From NCBI GenBank assembly GCA_949128115.1, contig OX421965.1, positions 5,695,253 through 5,759,252 on the forward strand: a stretch of 64,000 nt of DNA. Direction: 5' to 3'. Origin of the DNA: Anaspis maculata (lineage: Eukaryota; Arthropoda; Insecta; Coleoptera; Scraptiidae). The notes under the pieces are model-generated. The model was given only the letters and a program-made list of their open reading frames with translations. It did no database searches and was not told the DNA's origin. Both the position numbers and the translations under genes were made by a program. Of this stretch, positions 1-11,978 are shown piece after piece; the first letter of the stretch is position 1; each line of letters begins with the position of its first letter.

Positions 1-3000
1 GAGTGTCGCGCTATGATGCGCTTTTAGCGGGACACATGAAAGGAAATAAACTTTCTCAATATCACAATATGGCAACATGGCATTTCTCAGTGATATCTAC
101 TGACAATACGGTCGCCATGGTAACGACTTTTGGCAAAATTATTTGATATTTCCTTAAATGTCATCTTGAACGTCCAAGTCTTCTGACGATCAGGTTGTAT
201 CTATGGAATTATTTTCGCAAATGAAGAATAAGTGAAAATGTCTTTTCTATCAGATTTTGGAAGTTTCTAGGTTCAATATAGACTCAGAAATGAAATAATC
301 GATAGAGTATTGTTTTTTGATATCTCCAAAGAGAAAAAATGATATTTTCAGTTTCCTTAGTTCAAATTCAAAATGTCGCTCTTGTCGAGCCATGTCGTGC
401 TTTGAGTGGACAGAAATGGTTCTTAGCGCGACATGGAACAGGAGTGTCGCGCTATGATGCGCTTTTAGCGGGACACATGAAAGGAAATAAACTATCTCAA
501 TATCACAATATGGCAACATGGCATTTCTCAGTGATATTTACTGACAATACGGTCGCCATGGTAACGACTTTTGGCAATATGATTTGATATTCACTGAAAT
601 GTCATCTTGAACGTCCAAGTCTCCTGACGATCAGGTAGTATCTATGGATTTCATTTCGCAAATGAAGAATAAGTAAAAAGTCTTTTCCATCAGATTTTAG
701 AAATTCCTAGGTTCAGTATACACTCAGAAATGAGAGAATCGAGGGAGCATTGTTTTTTGATATTTCCAAAAAAAAAAATTAGAATCTCAATTTCCTTTGT
801 TCAAATTCAAAATTTTGCTCTTGTCGAGCCATGTCGTGCTTTGAGTGGACAGAAATGGTTCTCACCGCGACCTGGAACAGGAGTGTCGCGCTATGATGGG
901 CTTTTAGTGGGACACATGAAAGGAAATAAACTTTCGCAATATCACACTTTGGCAACATGGCATTTCCCAGTGAAATCTACTGACGATACGGTCGCCATTG
1001 TAACGACTTTTGCCGATATGATTTGATATTTACTTAAATGTCATCTTGAACGTCCAAGTCTTTCGACGATCAGGTTGTATCTATGGAATTATTTTCGCAA
1101 ATGAAGAATAAGTAAAAATGTCTTTTCTATCAGATTTTGGAAGTTTCTAGGTTCAATATAGACTCAGAAATAGAAGAATCATTAGGGTATTGTTTTTTGA
1201 TATCTCCAAAAAGAAAAAATGAAAATTTCAGTTTCCTTCGTTCAAATTCAAAATGTCGCTCTTGTCGAGCCATGTCGTGCTTTGAGTGGACAGAAATGGT
1301 TCTTACCGCGACATGGAACAGGAGTGTCGCGCTATGATAGGCTTTTAGTGGGACACATGAAAGGAAATGAACTTTCTCAATATTACACTTTGGCAACATG
1401 GCATTTCTCAGTGAAATCTACTGACTATACGGTCGCCATTGTAACGACTTTTGTCGATATGATTTAATATTCTCTTAAATGTCATTTTGAACGTCCAAGT
1501 CTTTCGACGATCAGGTTGTATCTATGGAATTATTTTCGCAAATGAAGAACAAGTAAAAATGTCTTTTCCATCAGATTTTGGAAATTTCTAGGTTCAATAT
1601 ACACTCAGAAGTGAGAGAATCGATAGAGCATTGTTTTTTGATATTTTTCAAAAAGAAAAAATGGAAATTCCAATTTTCTTCCTTCAGATTCAAAATTTCG
1701 CTCTTGTCGAGCCATGTCGTGCTTTGAGTGGACAGAAATGGTTCTTAGCGCGACATGAAACAGGAGTGTCGCGCTATGATGCGCTTTTAGCGGGACACAT
1801 GAATGGATATAAACTTTCTCAATATCTCAATATGGCAACATGGCATTTCTCAGTGATATTTACTGACAATACGGTCGCCATGGTAACGACTTTTGGCAAT
1901 ATGATTTGATGTTCACTTAAATGTCATCTTGAACGTCCAAGTCTTCTGACGATCAGGTTGTATCTATGGATTTCATTTCGCAAATGAAGAATAAGTAAAA
2001 ATGTCTTTTCCATCAGATTTTGGAAGTTTCTAGGTTCAATATAGACTCAGAAATAAAAGAATCGATAGAGCATTGTTTTTTGATATTTCCAAAAAGAAAA
2101 AATGAAAATTTCAATTTTCTTCGTTCAAATTCAAAATTTCGCTCTTGTCGAGCCATGTCGTGCTTTGAGTGGACAGAAATGGTTCTTAGCGCGACATGGA
2201 ACAGGAGTGTCGCGCTATGATGGGCTTTTAGTGGGACACATGAAAGGAAGTAAACTTTCGCAATATCACACTTTGGCAACATGGCATTTCTCAGTGAAAT
2301 TTACTGACGATACGGTCGCCATTGTAACGACTTTTGCCGATATGATTTGATATTTACTTAAATGTCATCTTGAACGTCCAAGTCTTTCGACGATCAGGTT
2401 GTATCTATGGAATTATTTTCGCAAATGAAGAATAAGTAAAAATGTCTTTTCTATCAGATTTTGGAAGTTTCTAGGTTCAATATAGACTCAGAAATAGAAG
2501 AATCATTAGGGTATTGTTTTTTGATATCTCCAAAAAGAAAAAATGAAAATTTCAGTTTCCTTCGTTCAAATTCAAAATGTCGCTCTTGTCGAGCCATGTC
2601 GTGCTTTGAGTGGACAGAAATGGTTCTTACCGCGACATGGAACAGGAGTGTCGCGCTATGATAGGCTTTTAGTGGGACACATGAAAGGAAATGAACTTTC
2701 TCAATATTACACTTTGGCAACATGGCATTTCTCAGTGAAATCTACTGACTATACGGTCGCCATTGTAACGACTTTTGTCGATATGATTTAATATTCTCTT
2801 AAATGTCATTTTGAACGTCCAAGTCTTTCGACGATCAGGTTGTATCTATGGAATTATTTTCGCAAATGAAGAACAAGTAAAAATGTCTTTTCCATCAGAT
2901 TTTGGAAATTTCTAGGTTCAATATACACTCAGAAGTGAGAGAATCGATAGAGCATTGTTTTTTGATATTTTTCAAAAAGAAAAAATGGAAATTCCAATTT

Positions 3001-4249
3001 TCTTCCTTCAGATTCAAAATTTCGCTCTTGTCGAGCCATGTCGTGCTTTGAGTGGACAGAAATGGTTCTTAGCGCGACATGAAACAGGAGTGTCGCGCTA
3101 TGATGCGCTTTTAGCGGGACACATGAATGGATATAAACTTTCTCAATATCTCAATATGGCAACATGGCATTTCTCAGTGATATTTACTGACAATACGGTC
3201 GCCATGGTAACGACTTTTGGCAATATGATTTGATGTTCACTTAAATGTCATCTTGAACGTCCAAGTCTTCTGACGATCAGGTTGTATCTATGGATTTCAT
3301 TTCGCAAATGAAGAATAAGTAAAAATGTCTTTTCCATCAGATTTTGGAAGTTTCTAGGTTCAATATAGACTCAGAAATAAAAGAATCGATAGAGCATTGT
3401 TTTTTGATATTTCCAAAAAGAAAAAATGAAAATTTCAATTTTCTTCGTTCAAATTCAAAATTTCGCTCTTGTCGAGCCATGTCGTGCTTTGAGTGGACAG
3501 AAATGGTTCTTAGCGCGACATGGAACAGGAGTGTCGCGCTATGATGGGCTTTTAGTGGGACACATGAAAGGAAGTAAACTTTCGCAATATCACACTTTGG
3601 CAACATGGCATTTCTCAGTGAAATTTACTGACGATACGGTCGCCATTGTAACGACGTTTGGCAATATGATTTGATATTCACTTAAATGTCATGTTGAACG
3701 TCCAAGTCTTTCGACGATCAGGTAGTATCTATGGATTTCATTTCACAAATGAAGAATTAGTAAAAATGTCTTTTCCATCAAATTTTGAAAATTTCTAGGT
3801 TCAATATAGACTCAGAAATGAAAGAATCGATAGAGTATTGTTTTTTGATATTTCCAAAAAGCTAAAAATGAGAATTTCAGTTTCCTTTCTTCAAATTCAA
3901 AATGTCGCTCTTGTCGAGCCATGTCGTGCTTTGAGGGGACAGAAATGGTTCTTACCGCGACATGGAACAGGAGTATCGCGCTATGATAGGCTTTTAGTGG
4001 GACACATGAAGGGAATTGAACTTACTCAATATCACACTTTGGCAACATGGCATTTCTCAGTGGAATCTACTGACGATACGGTCGCCATTGTAACGACTTT
4101 TGTCGATATGATTCGATATTTACTTGAATGTCATCTTGAACGTCCAAGTCTTTCGACGATTAGGTAGTATACTATGGATTTCATTTCGCAAATGACGAAT
4201 AAGTAAAAATGTCTTTTCTATCAGATTTTGAAAATTTCTACTTTCAATA
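1..4249. repeat. 441-bp tandem satellite array
   Basis: About nine and a half tandem monomers. The anchor GTTCAATATA-like motif recurs near 271, 711, 1151, 1592, 2034, 2475, 2916, 3358, 3799 and 4241, giving a period of 440-442 bp. Monomers differ from each other by scattered substitutions. Each has a CG-rich core; in several monomers AGCGCGACA and TGTCGCGCT form a perfect 9-bp stem around an 11-bp loop (for example 425-453), while others have ACCGCGACA on the left. Overlapping open frames of 82-109 codons (plus) and 89 codons (minus) recur because the monomers are alike. I do not treat these as genes. The array continues beyond the left window edge. Confidence 0.95.
979..3655. repeat. 1324-bp trimeric higher-order satellite repeat, two copies
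   Basis: Two consecutive blocks of three monomers are essentially identical at an offset of 1324 bp (979-2302 against 2303-3655), while neighbouring monomers inside a block differ clearly. Identity breaks at the left near 975 (substitutions at the CCCAG and ATCT positions) and at the right near 3655 (ACGTTTGGCAAT against ACTTTTGCCGAT). This is the pattern left by recent unequal exchange or amplification of a trimer. Confidence 0.9.
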
Positions 4250-4251
4250 TA

Positions 4252-5764
4252 CAGGGTGGTCCATCCTAGCGTAATTATCCCATAGCGGTCTTACCGTTCA
4301 AGATAGAGAAAAAGATGTTATGAAAAAGTTATATGGTTTGATGAGACCTATAACCTAAAATTATTTTCGGCTATACAGGGCGTCCCATTTTGACGGGATC
4401 AACGAAACGTCAATTTTTTTAAATAGAACACCCTATATTTTTTTGCATTTTTATGTTCAACTTTTTCAACCGTCACATGCCTGTATTTTTGTTTTTCAAT
4501 TGTGTGGCAGTGCTACCAACTAAAAATTGAAAACTAAAAAAAATCGCATTTTTACAGTTTTCTTAGAAAAATCGTAACGGCCTTGCTTTCCAAAACTAAG
4601 AGATGAAACTTGACATGGTGATAGTCAAGTCAAAGACCAATATCCCAATGTCAAAAATTGGGGATTTCTTGATACAGGGCGTTCACAAAAAAAACATCAA
4701 ACTTCATAATTTTCAAAGTATCATAACTCATTTTTTTCAAATGGCATGCCCCTAATTTTATAACGTTATCTGATAACTTTTTTTATCCTTTTCCATTTTT
4801 ACCAGGGGTACCCTACCCTTAAACTCCATTTTTTTCGAGGTAATCGGAAATTTTCACAAAATTTGCTATTTTTTTTGTTTTTTTTTCAAAAATCAAGTTG
4901 GCCATGATGACTGACAGACTAGCCAAATAATACGCAACTCTCAGTTAGTCAGTCTGAATATTGTCGAACAGAGAAAAATGATTTTACGCGAGAGGAAATA
5001 ATTTATAGGATCCCACTTTGTTTACTTTTTGCGTTGGAGCCATTTTTTTGTTCGACAGTATTCACACCGACTAACTGACAGCTGCATACTATTTGGCTCG
5101 TCTGTCATTCATCACGACTAACTAAATTTTTTGAAAAAACCAAGAAAAATAGCAAATTTTGTGAAAATTTCCGATTGTCTCGGAAAAAATGAAGATTAAT
5201 GGTAGGGTACCCCTAGTAAAAATGAAAGAGGGTAAAAAAAGCTATCAGATAACGTTATAAAATTAGGGACATGTTATTTGAAAAAAATGAGTTATGATAC
5301 TTTGAAAATTATGAAGTTTGATGTTTTTTTGTGAACGCCTTGTATCAAGAAATTCCAATTTTTTGACATTGGGATATTGGTCTTTGAGTTGACTACCACC
5401 ATGTCAAGTTTCATATTTACGTTTTGAAAAGCAAGGCCGCTACGATTTTTCTAAGAAAACTGTGAAAATGCGATTTTTTTTAGTTTTTAATTTTTAGTTG
5501 GTAGCACTGCCACACAATTGAAAAACAAAAATACAGACATGAGACAGTTGAAAAAGTTGAACATGAAAAAGCAAAAAAATATAGGGTGTTCCATTTAAAA
5601 AAGTGACGTTTTGTTAATCTCGTCAAAATGGGACACCCTGTATAGCTAAAAATAATTTTACGTTATAGGTCTCATCAAACCATATAATTCTTCCCTCACA
5701 TCTTTTTCTCTATCTTGAACGGTAAGACCGCTATGGGATAATTACGCTAGGATGGACCACCCTG
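4252..5764. mobile_element. Foldback palindrome inserted at a TA in the satellite
   Basis: Left arm 4252-4980 and right arm 5041-5764 are inverted copies around a 60-bp loop. The ends are CAGGGTGGTCCATCC and its complement, flanked by TA on both sides (4250-4251, 5765-5766). Without the element and one TA, the flanks rejoin to the satellite sequence CAATATACACTCAG, so insertion into the array with a TA target duplication is directly visible. Inner inverted pairs of similar ends occur at 4376/5640 and 4675/5342. No transposase frame is present. The TA duplication is typical of Tc1/mariner-type transposition, so a non-autonomous foldback element of that kind is my best reading. Confidence 0.9.
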
Positions 5765-5766
5765 TA

Positions 5767-6840
5767 CACTCAGAAGTGAGAGAATCGATAGAGCATTGTT
5801 TTTTGATATTCCCAAAAAGAAAAAATTGAAATTTTAATTTGCTTTCTTCAAATTCAAAATTTCGCTCTTGTCGAGCCATGTCGTGCTTTGAGTGGACAGA
5901 AATGGTTCTTACTGCGACATGGAACAGGAGTGTCGCGTTATGATGGGTTTTTAGTGGGACGCAAAAAAAGTAGGATCTCAAAGACGCTTCGATAACTTCA
6001 CATTTCTTGTTGTTAACCGAAAAGGGGAATTTACGCCATGGAGTGACTTTTGGCAGAGTTGATCATTGCCAAAAATAATCTGCTTGGTCGTAGGCTTTCG
6101 AAATGTAGAATATGCGGATATTTGTTTTTTTTCATAATAGGAGTATTTTTCTGTCAGATGTAGGCCCAGGAATGAGAAAATTGATCGTATAATTTAAAAA
6201 AAATTGCATACCCTACCTATTCCAGTTTTCTTTGTTTAAATTTAAAATTTTAATCTTGTCACGCCGTGTCGCTTTTTGAATGTACTGAAATGGTTCTTAG
6301 TGCTACATCGAACGTATATACTGCTTCACGTCTTATGTGCTCCTGGTACCTCATCCCCTTTTACGTCCGTTTTCCTATTGTTTCGTTTGGATATTTCGGG
6401 TGCATTATCCCCAAAAGTCGAGGGAGGGTTGCGCTAAATTTCGGGATGTTAGACAGGGTAATTTCTCTATGTCGCGGTCATGTCGCCATATACGGCTTCT
6501 TAGCCCGACGTTATTTCCTGATTGAGAGTAGCGCCACCAGTGGCAAATGGGATGTACTACGTGTCGTGTTGAAGTATCTTAACGACACATGTTGACCATC
6601 ATACCACGACACAGATTGGTTGAAATATGGCTGGAGATGCGGTCATGAGTCAAACCTTTCTTTACAGACATCTGCACTTATGTTACCGACATTGTGTCGC
6701 GCTAAGATCCTTCCTTATGGCGACAAATCTTCCCGCGCAAATTTGTCGCCCTAAGAAGAATTACTTATTTGCTGGCATGTCGCGCTAAAGCAGAAAACCC
6801 AGTGATAGTTATTAACTTAATTTATATTGTTGCCACAATT
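5767..6840. repeat. Satellite remnant passing into degenerate satellite-like DNA
   Basis: 5767-5965 continues the satellite monomer interrupted by the foldback element. Beyond that, similarity decays: 6215-6310 still resembles the monomer core, and TGTCGCGCTAA recurs at 6696 and 6777. The open frames here (for example 6266-6595) begin with a satellite-derived peptide and are not supported as genes. Confidence 0.65.
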
Positions 6841-7037
6841 ATTTCCACGGCAACGAAACAAAGTTTAAAGTTAAACTGTGGTTATAACTACAAGTGGCCC
6901 TAATACGCGGCCCTAATACGAGCCGAGAATGAGGGAAGAATTGGAAGAAGGTAATCACATAAAATAAGTTTATCCATAATCTGGTTGATAATTTTGTTCT
7001 CTTTATCTAGGGAAATTCAACAGAGGAAAATCATGTA

Positions 7038-7323
7038 CACTTGGTTGCAAAAAAAATCGCGTACACCCATTTTTCGCTGTATTAAATCAGTCTTTATTAC
7101 TTTGTCAGTGTCAATGCCATACTACAATGGTCATACTGTCATAATGCCAAAGTTGATTGAGCAGTGTGGCAGCGTCAGCGTCACTGTCATGCCAGTTTAT
7201 AAGCTATGTATTTGGAAAAATAAAGTCAAAATTCAGGAAAAGACACATTGACACCGCACAATGTTGGCGAATACTCGGTTGCTTGATTTTTCAAGTGTAC
7301 GCGATTTTTTTTGCAATCAAGTG
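7038..7323. mobile_element. MITE with about 30-bp terminal inverted repeats
   Basis: The ends begin CACTTGGTTGC and CACTTGATTGC on opposite strands and stay inverted through GTACAC, about 30 bp, with one mismatch. TA lies on both sides (7036-7037, 7324-7325). Length is 286 bp with no transposase. It sits 53 bp past the stop codon of the Tnp2-type transposase gene. The CACT start would also fit a CACTA-type element, but the sequence does not decide this. Confidence 0.8.
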
Positions 7324-7376
7324 TAGGTAACTTGGAGAAATTGGAATGAAGCCTGAAGTATATTATGTGAGTGATT

Positions 7377-10300
7377 TTATTGTATTTCAAAGGTATTGGG
7401 CAACATGCATATGTAGTTGATTTGGTTTTTTGTTTCTATTGCTATACATTTTTTTTTTACATTATTAATAGATACACAGATTTTTTCATTCATACGTACC
7501 ACTTTGAATATGTGTTTCAATACAATATTTTGACGTGAAACGTTTTCTACATAAATCTTGTTCCCATATAAGAAATTATCGGTCTTCAATGTAAAAATTT
7601 TGCACACCATTATGAAGTCCCCTGATGAAGTTTGTATTACGGTGTCGTTTGTCTTCTTTGGTTTTTTGTAATCGGTGCTATGTATCAACATTCCATCAAA
7701 CACACAACGGTTGAATTCAAATGCATTTGTTAAATCGCCAGTACTCTCGAAGTTTAATGATGAATTTGTTGATAACCGTAACTGAGTTACATGCTCCTGA
7801 ACTAGAGACCCGTGACCTAAGAAGGTAACTCCTTCATTTTTCTGTGCGAAAACACTTCTTCTTGGTGACCATAGATCATTGCAAAATGTTTTACATGTTT
7901 CGGTCAATTCATTATTCTTGTTTACAGTGCTGATGAATATGTTCCTGTTGAGTATCTTTTTGGAAATTTGCTTTACCACGCCAACGGGTCCTGCCACTTG
8001 TTTTTTGATGTTATACATATATGCCCGACTCAAAAGGAAAGGCACTAGTCGCCCATAGTGGACCACTCCTTCTCACGCTGTCGACTAGATGTAAGAGCGA
8101 GTGAACATTATAACTCATGGCGCTCTCGCCATAATACAGTCCCATTTGCTTAACAAATTTTCTCAAGCACCATTCGGCTTCATTTAACTCTTGCAGTGCA
8201 ATGCTTTCTTGTAATAAGTTGAAAATTGCTTTAATCAGCAGGCAAAAGTGATCCAGATATTGGTCCTTCAAAATTGATGTTAAACATGGTATTGAGTAAA
8301 ACAGCAGCCAGCTCCGCCATTCGCTGGCTTTCCATTTGGCTTTTTCATTTATTGACCTTGGTAGACGATGGATCTCGTGTGGTGGTTTTGTTGTCAAAAG
8401 TCTTTCATTCACCGCTTTCAGGCTGTTCGGTTTTCCTATATAATAGGTATGCCTGCTTTCAGGAGTAAATGTTGTCCAAATCTCCCAAAGCTGTCTCACC
8501 ACACCTGAGGAAAAAATAATCATAAAGTCTTCAATCTGAAGACCCAGAACGCTCCAACAAAACCTAGGTACGATCGCCCTCACGGAAAACTAGTACAGTA
8601 GGTTATACTAAATTCTGGGTTGGTATCGCGATGACATAATTAAATTAAGCTGGAAATTCGTCGAATTTGTTGTGCACTAGTTTTCCGTGGAAGTGATGGT
8701 ATCTGTAATAATTATTGATGCTTTCTGAAATACACTTGGAAATGTTTAGGATAAGAAAGTAAAGTGCGATAAAATTCGAACATCCTCAAGTTGGCTGTGA
8801 TTATCTCGAATTTTTCCTTTCCGAGAGAGTCGCGCGGCCAGACGCTCAGTCAAATTGCGGACGTTTGAATTTGATCGGACGTTATGACTATGCGACCAAA
8901 GTAAGCTATACATTTTGAGAAGCCTTTTTTTATTCACTGAATTTCCACTTACCTAGAATTACTCCGTGCATGTAGTCTGGAGGGAATGACCAAACTGCAT
9001 CCATTAGGGGAAGAGACAATATTAAAGCCGAAGGTCCTTTTACTCCCCGCACTTTCTCTGTGAAGCCTGTTGCTATCACATTATCCAAATCTTGCGCGTG
9101 AGACATTGAAGTCCTCAACAATACATTGTCTTCTTGAAAAGGGTATTTCACCACCCTGTTCACAGCAACACCCTCCTGGTAGCACCAACTGCAACCGTAA
9201 TATCCGTTGTATTGTACCCTGTTTTGCAACAGTGGCCTTGCCACAGAATCACAAACGCAAAATAATGGTGCTAGTTTGAAATTAGTTGCTTTTCCGTCTT
9301 TGAGAACTGTCACTCCTTTATTCAACAATGATTTGGCTTGGTCAGCAAATGATTCCATGAATGTATTCATCAGGTGAACATCCGGTTCTCCACTCCCTAT
9401 CCAAATTCCGGCGAATATTTGGTGTTTGAATCTTTCCTTCAATGGCAATTCGTTTATCAAGCATTGTATAGGCCACATGCTTAATTTTGACGAGTGGAAA
9501 ATGGGTGCTCCATCCGTACTAAAGTTGTACGTTAGTTGGAAAGGCGATTTTTCACTCAACTCCTTGTAAATCAGCCCATCGTGGATGTCTCGAATATCGC
9601 TAGTTCCGGTCGTTTCTGGTTTTATCAAAATTTGATCGTTTTCCAATATTGCTTCAATCTGTGGTACCATATTTACCGATATAAATATGTTTTTACTTTG
9701 AGGGCCCACTTCTTGCTCTAAGCCACAAGCGGCATTTGGACAAATGACAGTTTTAGTGATTATTTCGGTTTTTTGTTTAGGTCCATCCACCACTGATTTA
9801 CAAGTGGCACAATAAAATGAGGTCAACAGATCGTCTGCTTTTGGATCAAATTTTTTGTCGACGATATAATTTGATGTATGGAAGTCATCTTCATCCAAGT
9901 TAGCACAAACTTTTAAAAGCATGAAAAAGTCATTTCGAACTTCGTTTGTTAGATTATGCTTTAAGGTAAGTCCATATACCATTGTAAGAACCGCCTGTTG
10001 ACTCAGTCCACTTGCAGGAAACATCAAATTGTCGTTTTCGATATCGTCGTCGTTGCCGGCGTCAAAGAGTGGGATGCCCTCGTTACTGGTTTCAAGCACA
10101 GATGGATCTTCAGGTTCTTCCACATCTTCATCACCGCTGATATCACTGTAAACACTGTTTCCATTCCTTTCTCCAAAGCTCATGTCGTAAGTCCTTGAAT
10201 GAAACATTGTGTTATTAAATCAACTTTGCCGAATCGAGATTTCTCATAAAATACCTACCCATTATTGAAGTCTGAAGAGTCTTCACCATTGCAGTTTTCA

Positions 10301-10935
10301 GCAGGTAAGTTTTCTGCAATACCTTCCCTGGGTGGGGTTTCTGCAATTTTTTTACTTTTAGTATCAACTCACTATCAAGACTTATTATAAATTAATCAAA
10401 AAATTATTGGTTATTGGTTGATATTTTGTACTTACTCATTATTTTGCCATAAACAGTTTACTAAAATCGTTTTGAAATTACGAAAATACATGGGTTCGAA
10501 AGACCACCCTTTGACCATCCATAACTTCAAAATAAAAGACCGATTCTTTTTATATTTTTCCAGCACTCTAGGTACTACCTTTTCATATAACGCACCTTCC
10601 TGCATTGCATTGTACATTTTATTCTGGGACACCTGTATACCTATGACATTTTCACTTTATGACTTTGACGGGACACTGGCCACTGGTCGAATTACGAATT
10701 TAGATAGAAAAAGTTTGCTCTGCGAATTAATTTTCCCCCAATAATACCTACATTGAAATTGAAAGGAACTTATTTGTAACAGGGATACAAAATTTAAATT
10801 AAGTCGTATACATAGGTTATATTCACCTGCTGGTTTGAACTTTTTCTTCCAGCGTCTTGAAGTTGAATCGCTCACATTTGGTGAATACAAATACCGTTTG
10901 TAGGTTCTTTTGAACGCTGACGCTGCATTTTCCAT
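7377..10935 (-). pseudogene. Tnp2/DUF4218-type (CACTA-like) transposase gene, five exons, one frameshift
   Basis: Proposed exons: 10935-10827 (ATG at 10935), 10640-10436, 10354-10259, 10193-8953 and 8504-7377. All four introns are GT-AG and the codon phases match at every junction (1, 2, 2 and 1 leftover bases). The largest exon has paired Cys motifs (CATCK, then CPNAACG), an STDGAPIFHSSK motif and CSWCYQEG, and ends PDYMHGVILG, continuing after splicing with VVRQLWEIW. The last exon has IHRLPRSINEK, WKASEWRSWLLFYS and NVHSLLHL followed by GPLWATSAFPFES, as expected for a Tnp2 transposase fused to DUF4218. Near 8024-8030, after FPFES, the frame shifts and the C-terminal domain continues in another frame to 7377. 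The TAA stop lies inside AATAAA, a possible polyadenylation signal. The protein would be about 920 residues. I see no terminal inverted repeats around it, so it could be a decayed transposon or a host-captured copy. Confidence 0.8.
8581..8689. mobile_element. Short hairpin MITE in transposase intron 4
   Basis: Perfect 14-bp inverted ends CACGGAAAACTAGT (8581-8594) and the complement (8676-8689) bound 109 bp inside the 448-bp intron 8505-8952. No clear target duplication is visible. Confidence 0.55.
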
Positions 10936-11084
10936 CTTGTAATTACATAACACTGTAACCACGAGCAAACAATGGCTAGAACTCTAAATTAATGACGGCG
11001 GATATCTAACGGTTTTTTCGAACCTAATATATGTGTTTGCGCATCTGTCCCCACCATGTGAAGAGCGTGCGGCTGTGAAAATCA

Positions 11085-11740
11085 AGGTTTTCCGCCATAC
11101 AGCCTCATAGAAAGTGTTAGTGGCTCTATGGGGTCAGCGTAGAGTGATGTATAATATGCCACCATATAGCCCCATAGAAGGTATATGGAGCTGTATGGGG
11201 GCCAGCGCAGACTTGAATATGCCACCATATAGCCCCATAGAAACTGTAAAGGTGTGTATAGGGTCAATGCAAAGTGATGGACATGCCACTATACAGCCCC
11301 ATAGAAAGTGTACAGGGCTGTATGGATGTCAGCACAGAGTAGTGGATGCCCCACTATAGAACACTATAGGAAGTCTATAGGGGTGGATGGGGTTAGTGCA
11401 GATATGAATATGCCACCATATAGCCCCATAGAAACTGTAAAGGGCTGTATAGGGTCAATACAACATGATAGATATGCCACTATACAGTCTCATAGGAAGT
11501 GTACAGGGATGAATGGGGCCGCTACAGACATATGAATATACCACCATACATCCTATTAGGAGGTATACAGGGCGATACACGTGTAATCCTATCGGGGTAA
11601 ATGGTGAAAATTCACCTTCAAATACACCTATAGGAGCCCATAGGGCCCCTATAGCTTTTTCTATGGTTGTTCTATGGAGCATTTGCAACAGGGTTATACC
11701 TGGGAAACCCTGTATAGACCACATTACTTTCTAAGTATCA
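11085..11740. repeat. 63-bp minisatellite
   Basis: Imperfect units of about 63 bp, anchored by GCCACCATATAGCCCCATAG, recur at 11159, 11221, 11285, 11347, 11411 and 11475, with decayed copies on both sides. Units 190 bp apart (11221 and 11411) are more alike than neighbours, which hints at a trimeric arrangement. Short frames on both strands reflect the repeat. 10936-11084 and 11741-11978 contain nothing I can name. Confidence 0.85.
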
Positions 11741-11978
11741 AAAAAAACCTACTTTGAAAAAAAAGATCATATTATAGGTACTCACAACTGTCAGCTGGAA
11801 AATGGTGAAGCAGAGCACAATAGTGCTAGTTAACAGTTGACAAAAAATTCCTTTGGAAAATATGAATTGTATCATGGATTTGAGTCTATAAATATAAAAC
11901 CATAAAATGTTTGTTTAATTTGTTTGAGAACAGGTAGGTACTTAGGATAACGGGTGATGGGCCTCCTAGAAAAATAAA

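Noticed and set aside
339..4167. Recurrent 82-109 codon frames as a gene family
   Set aside because: They repeat with the satellite period, overlap opposite-strand frames, and match no protein family. Kept only as a weak observation.
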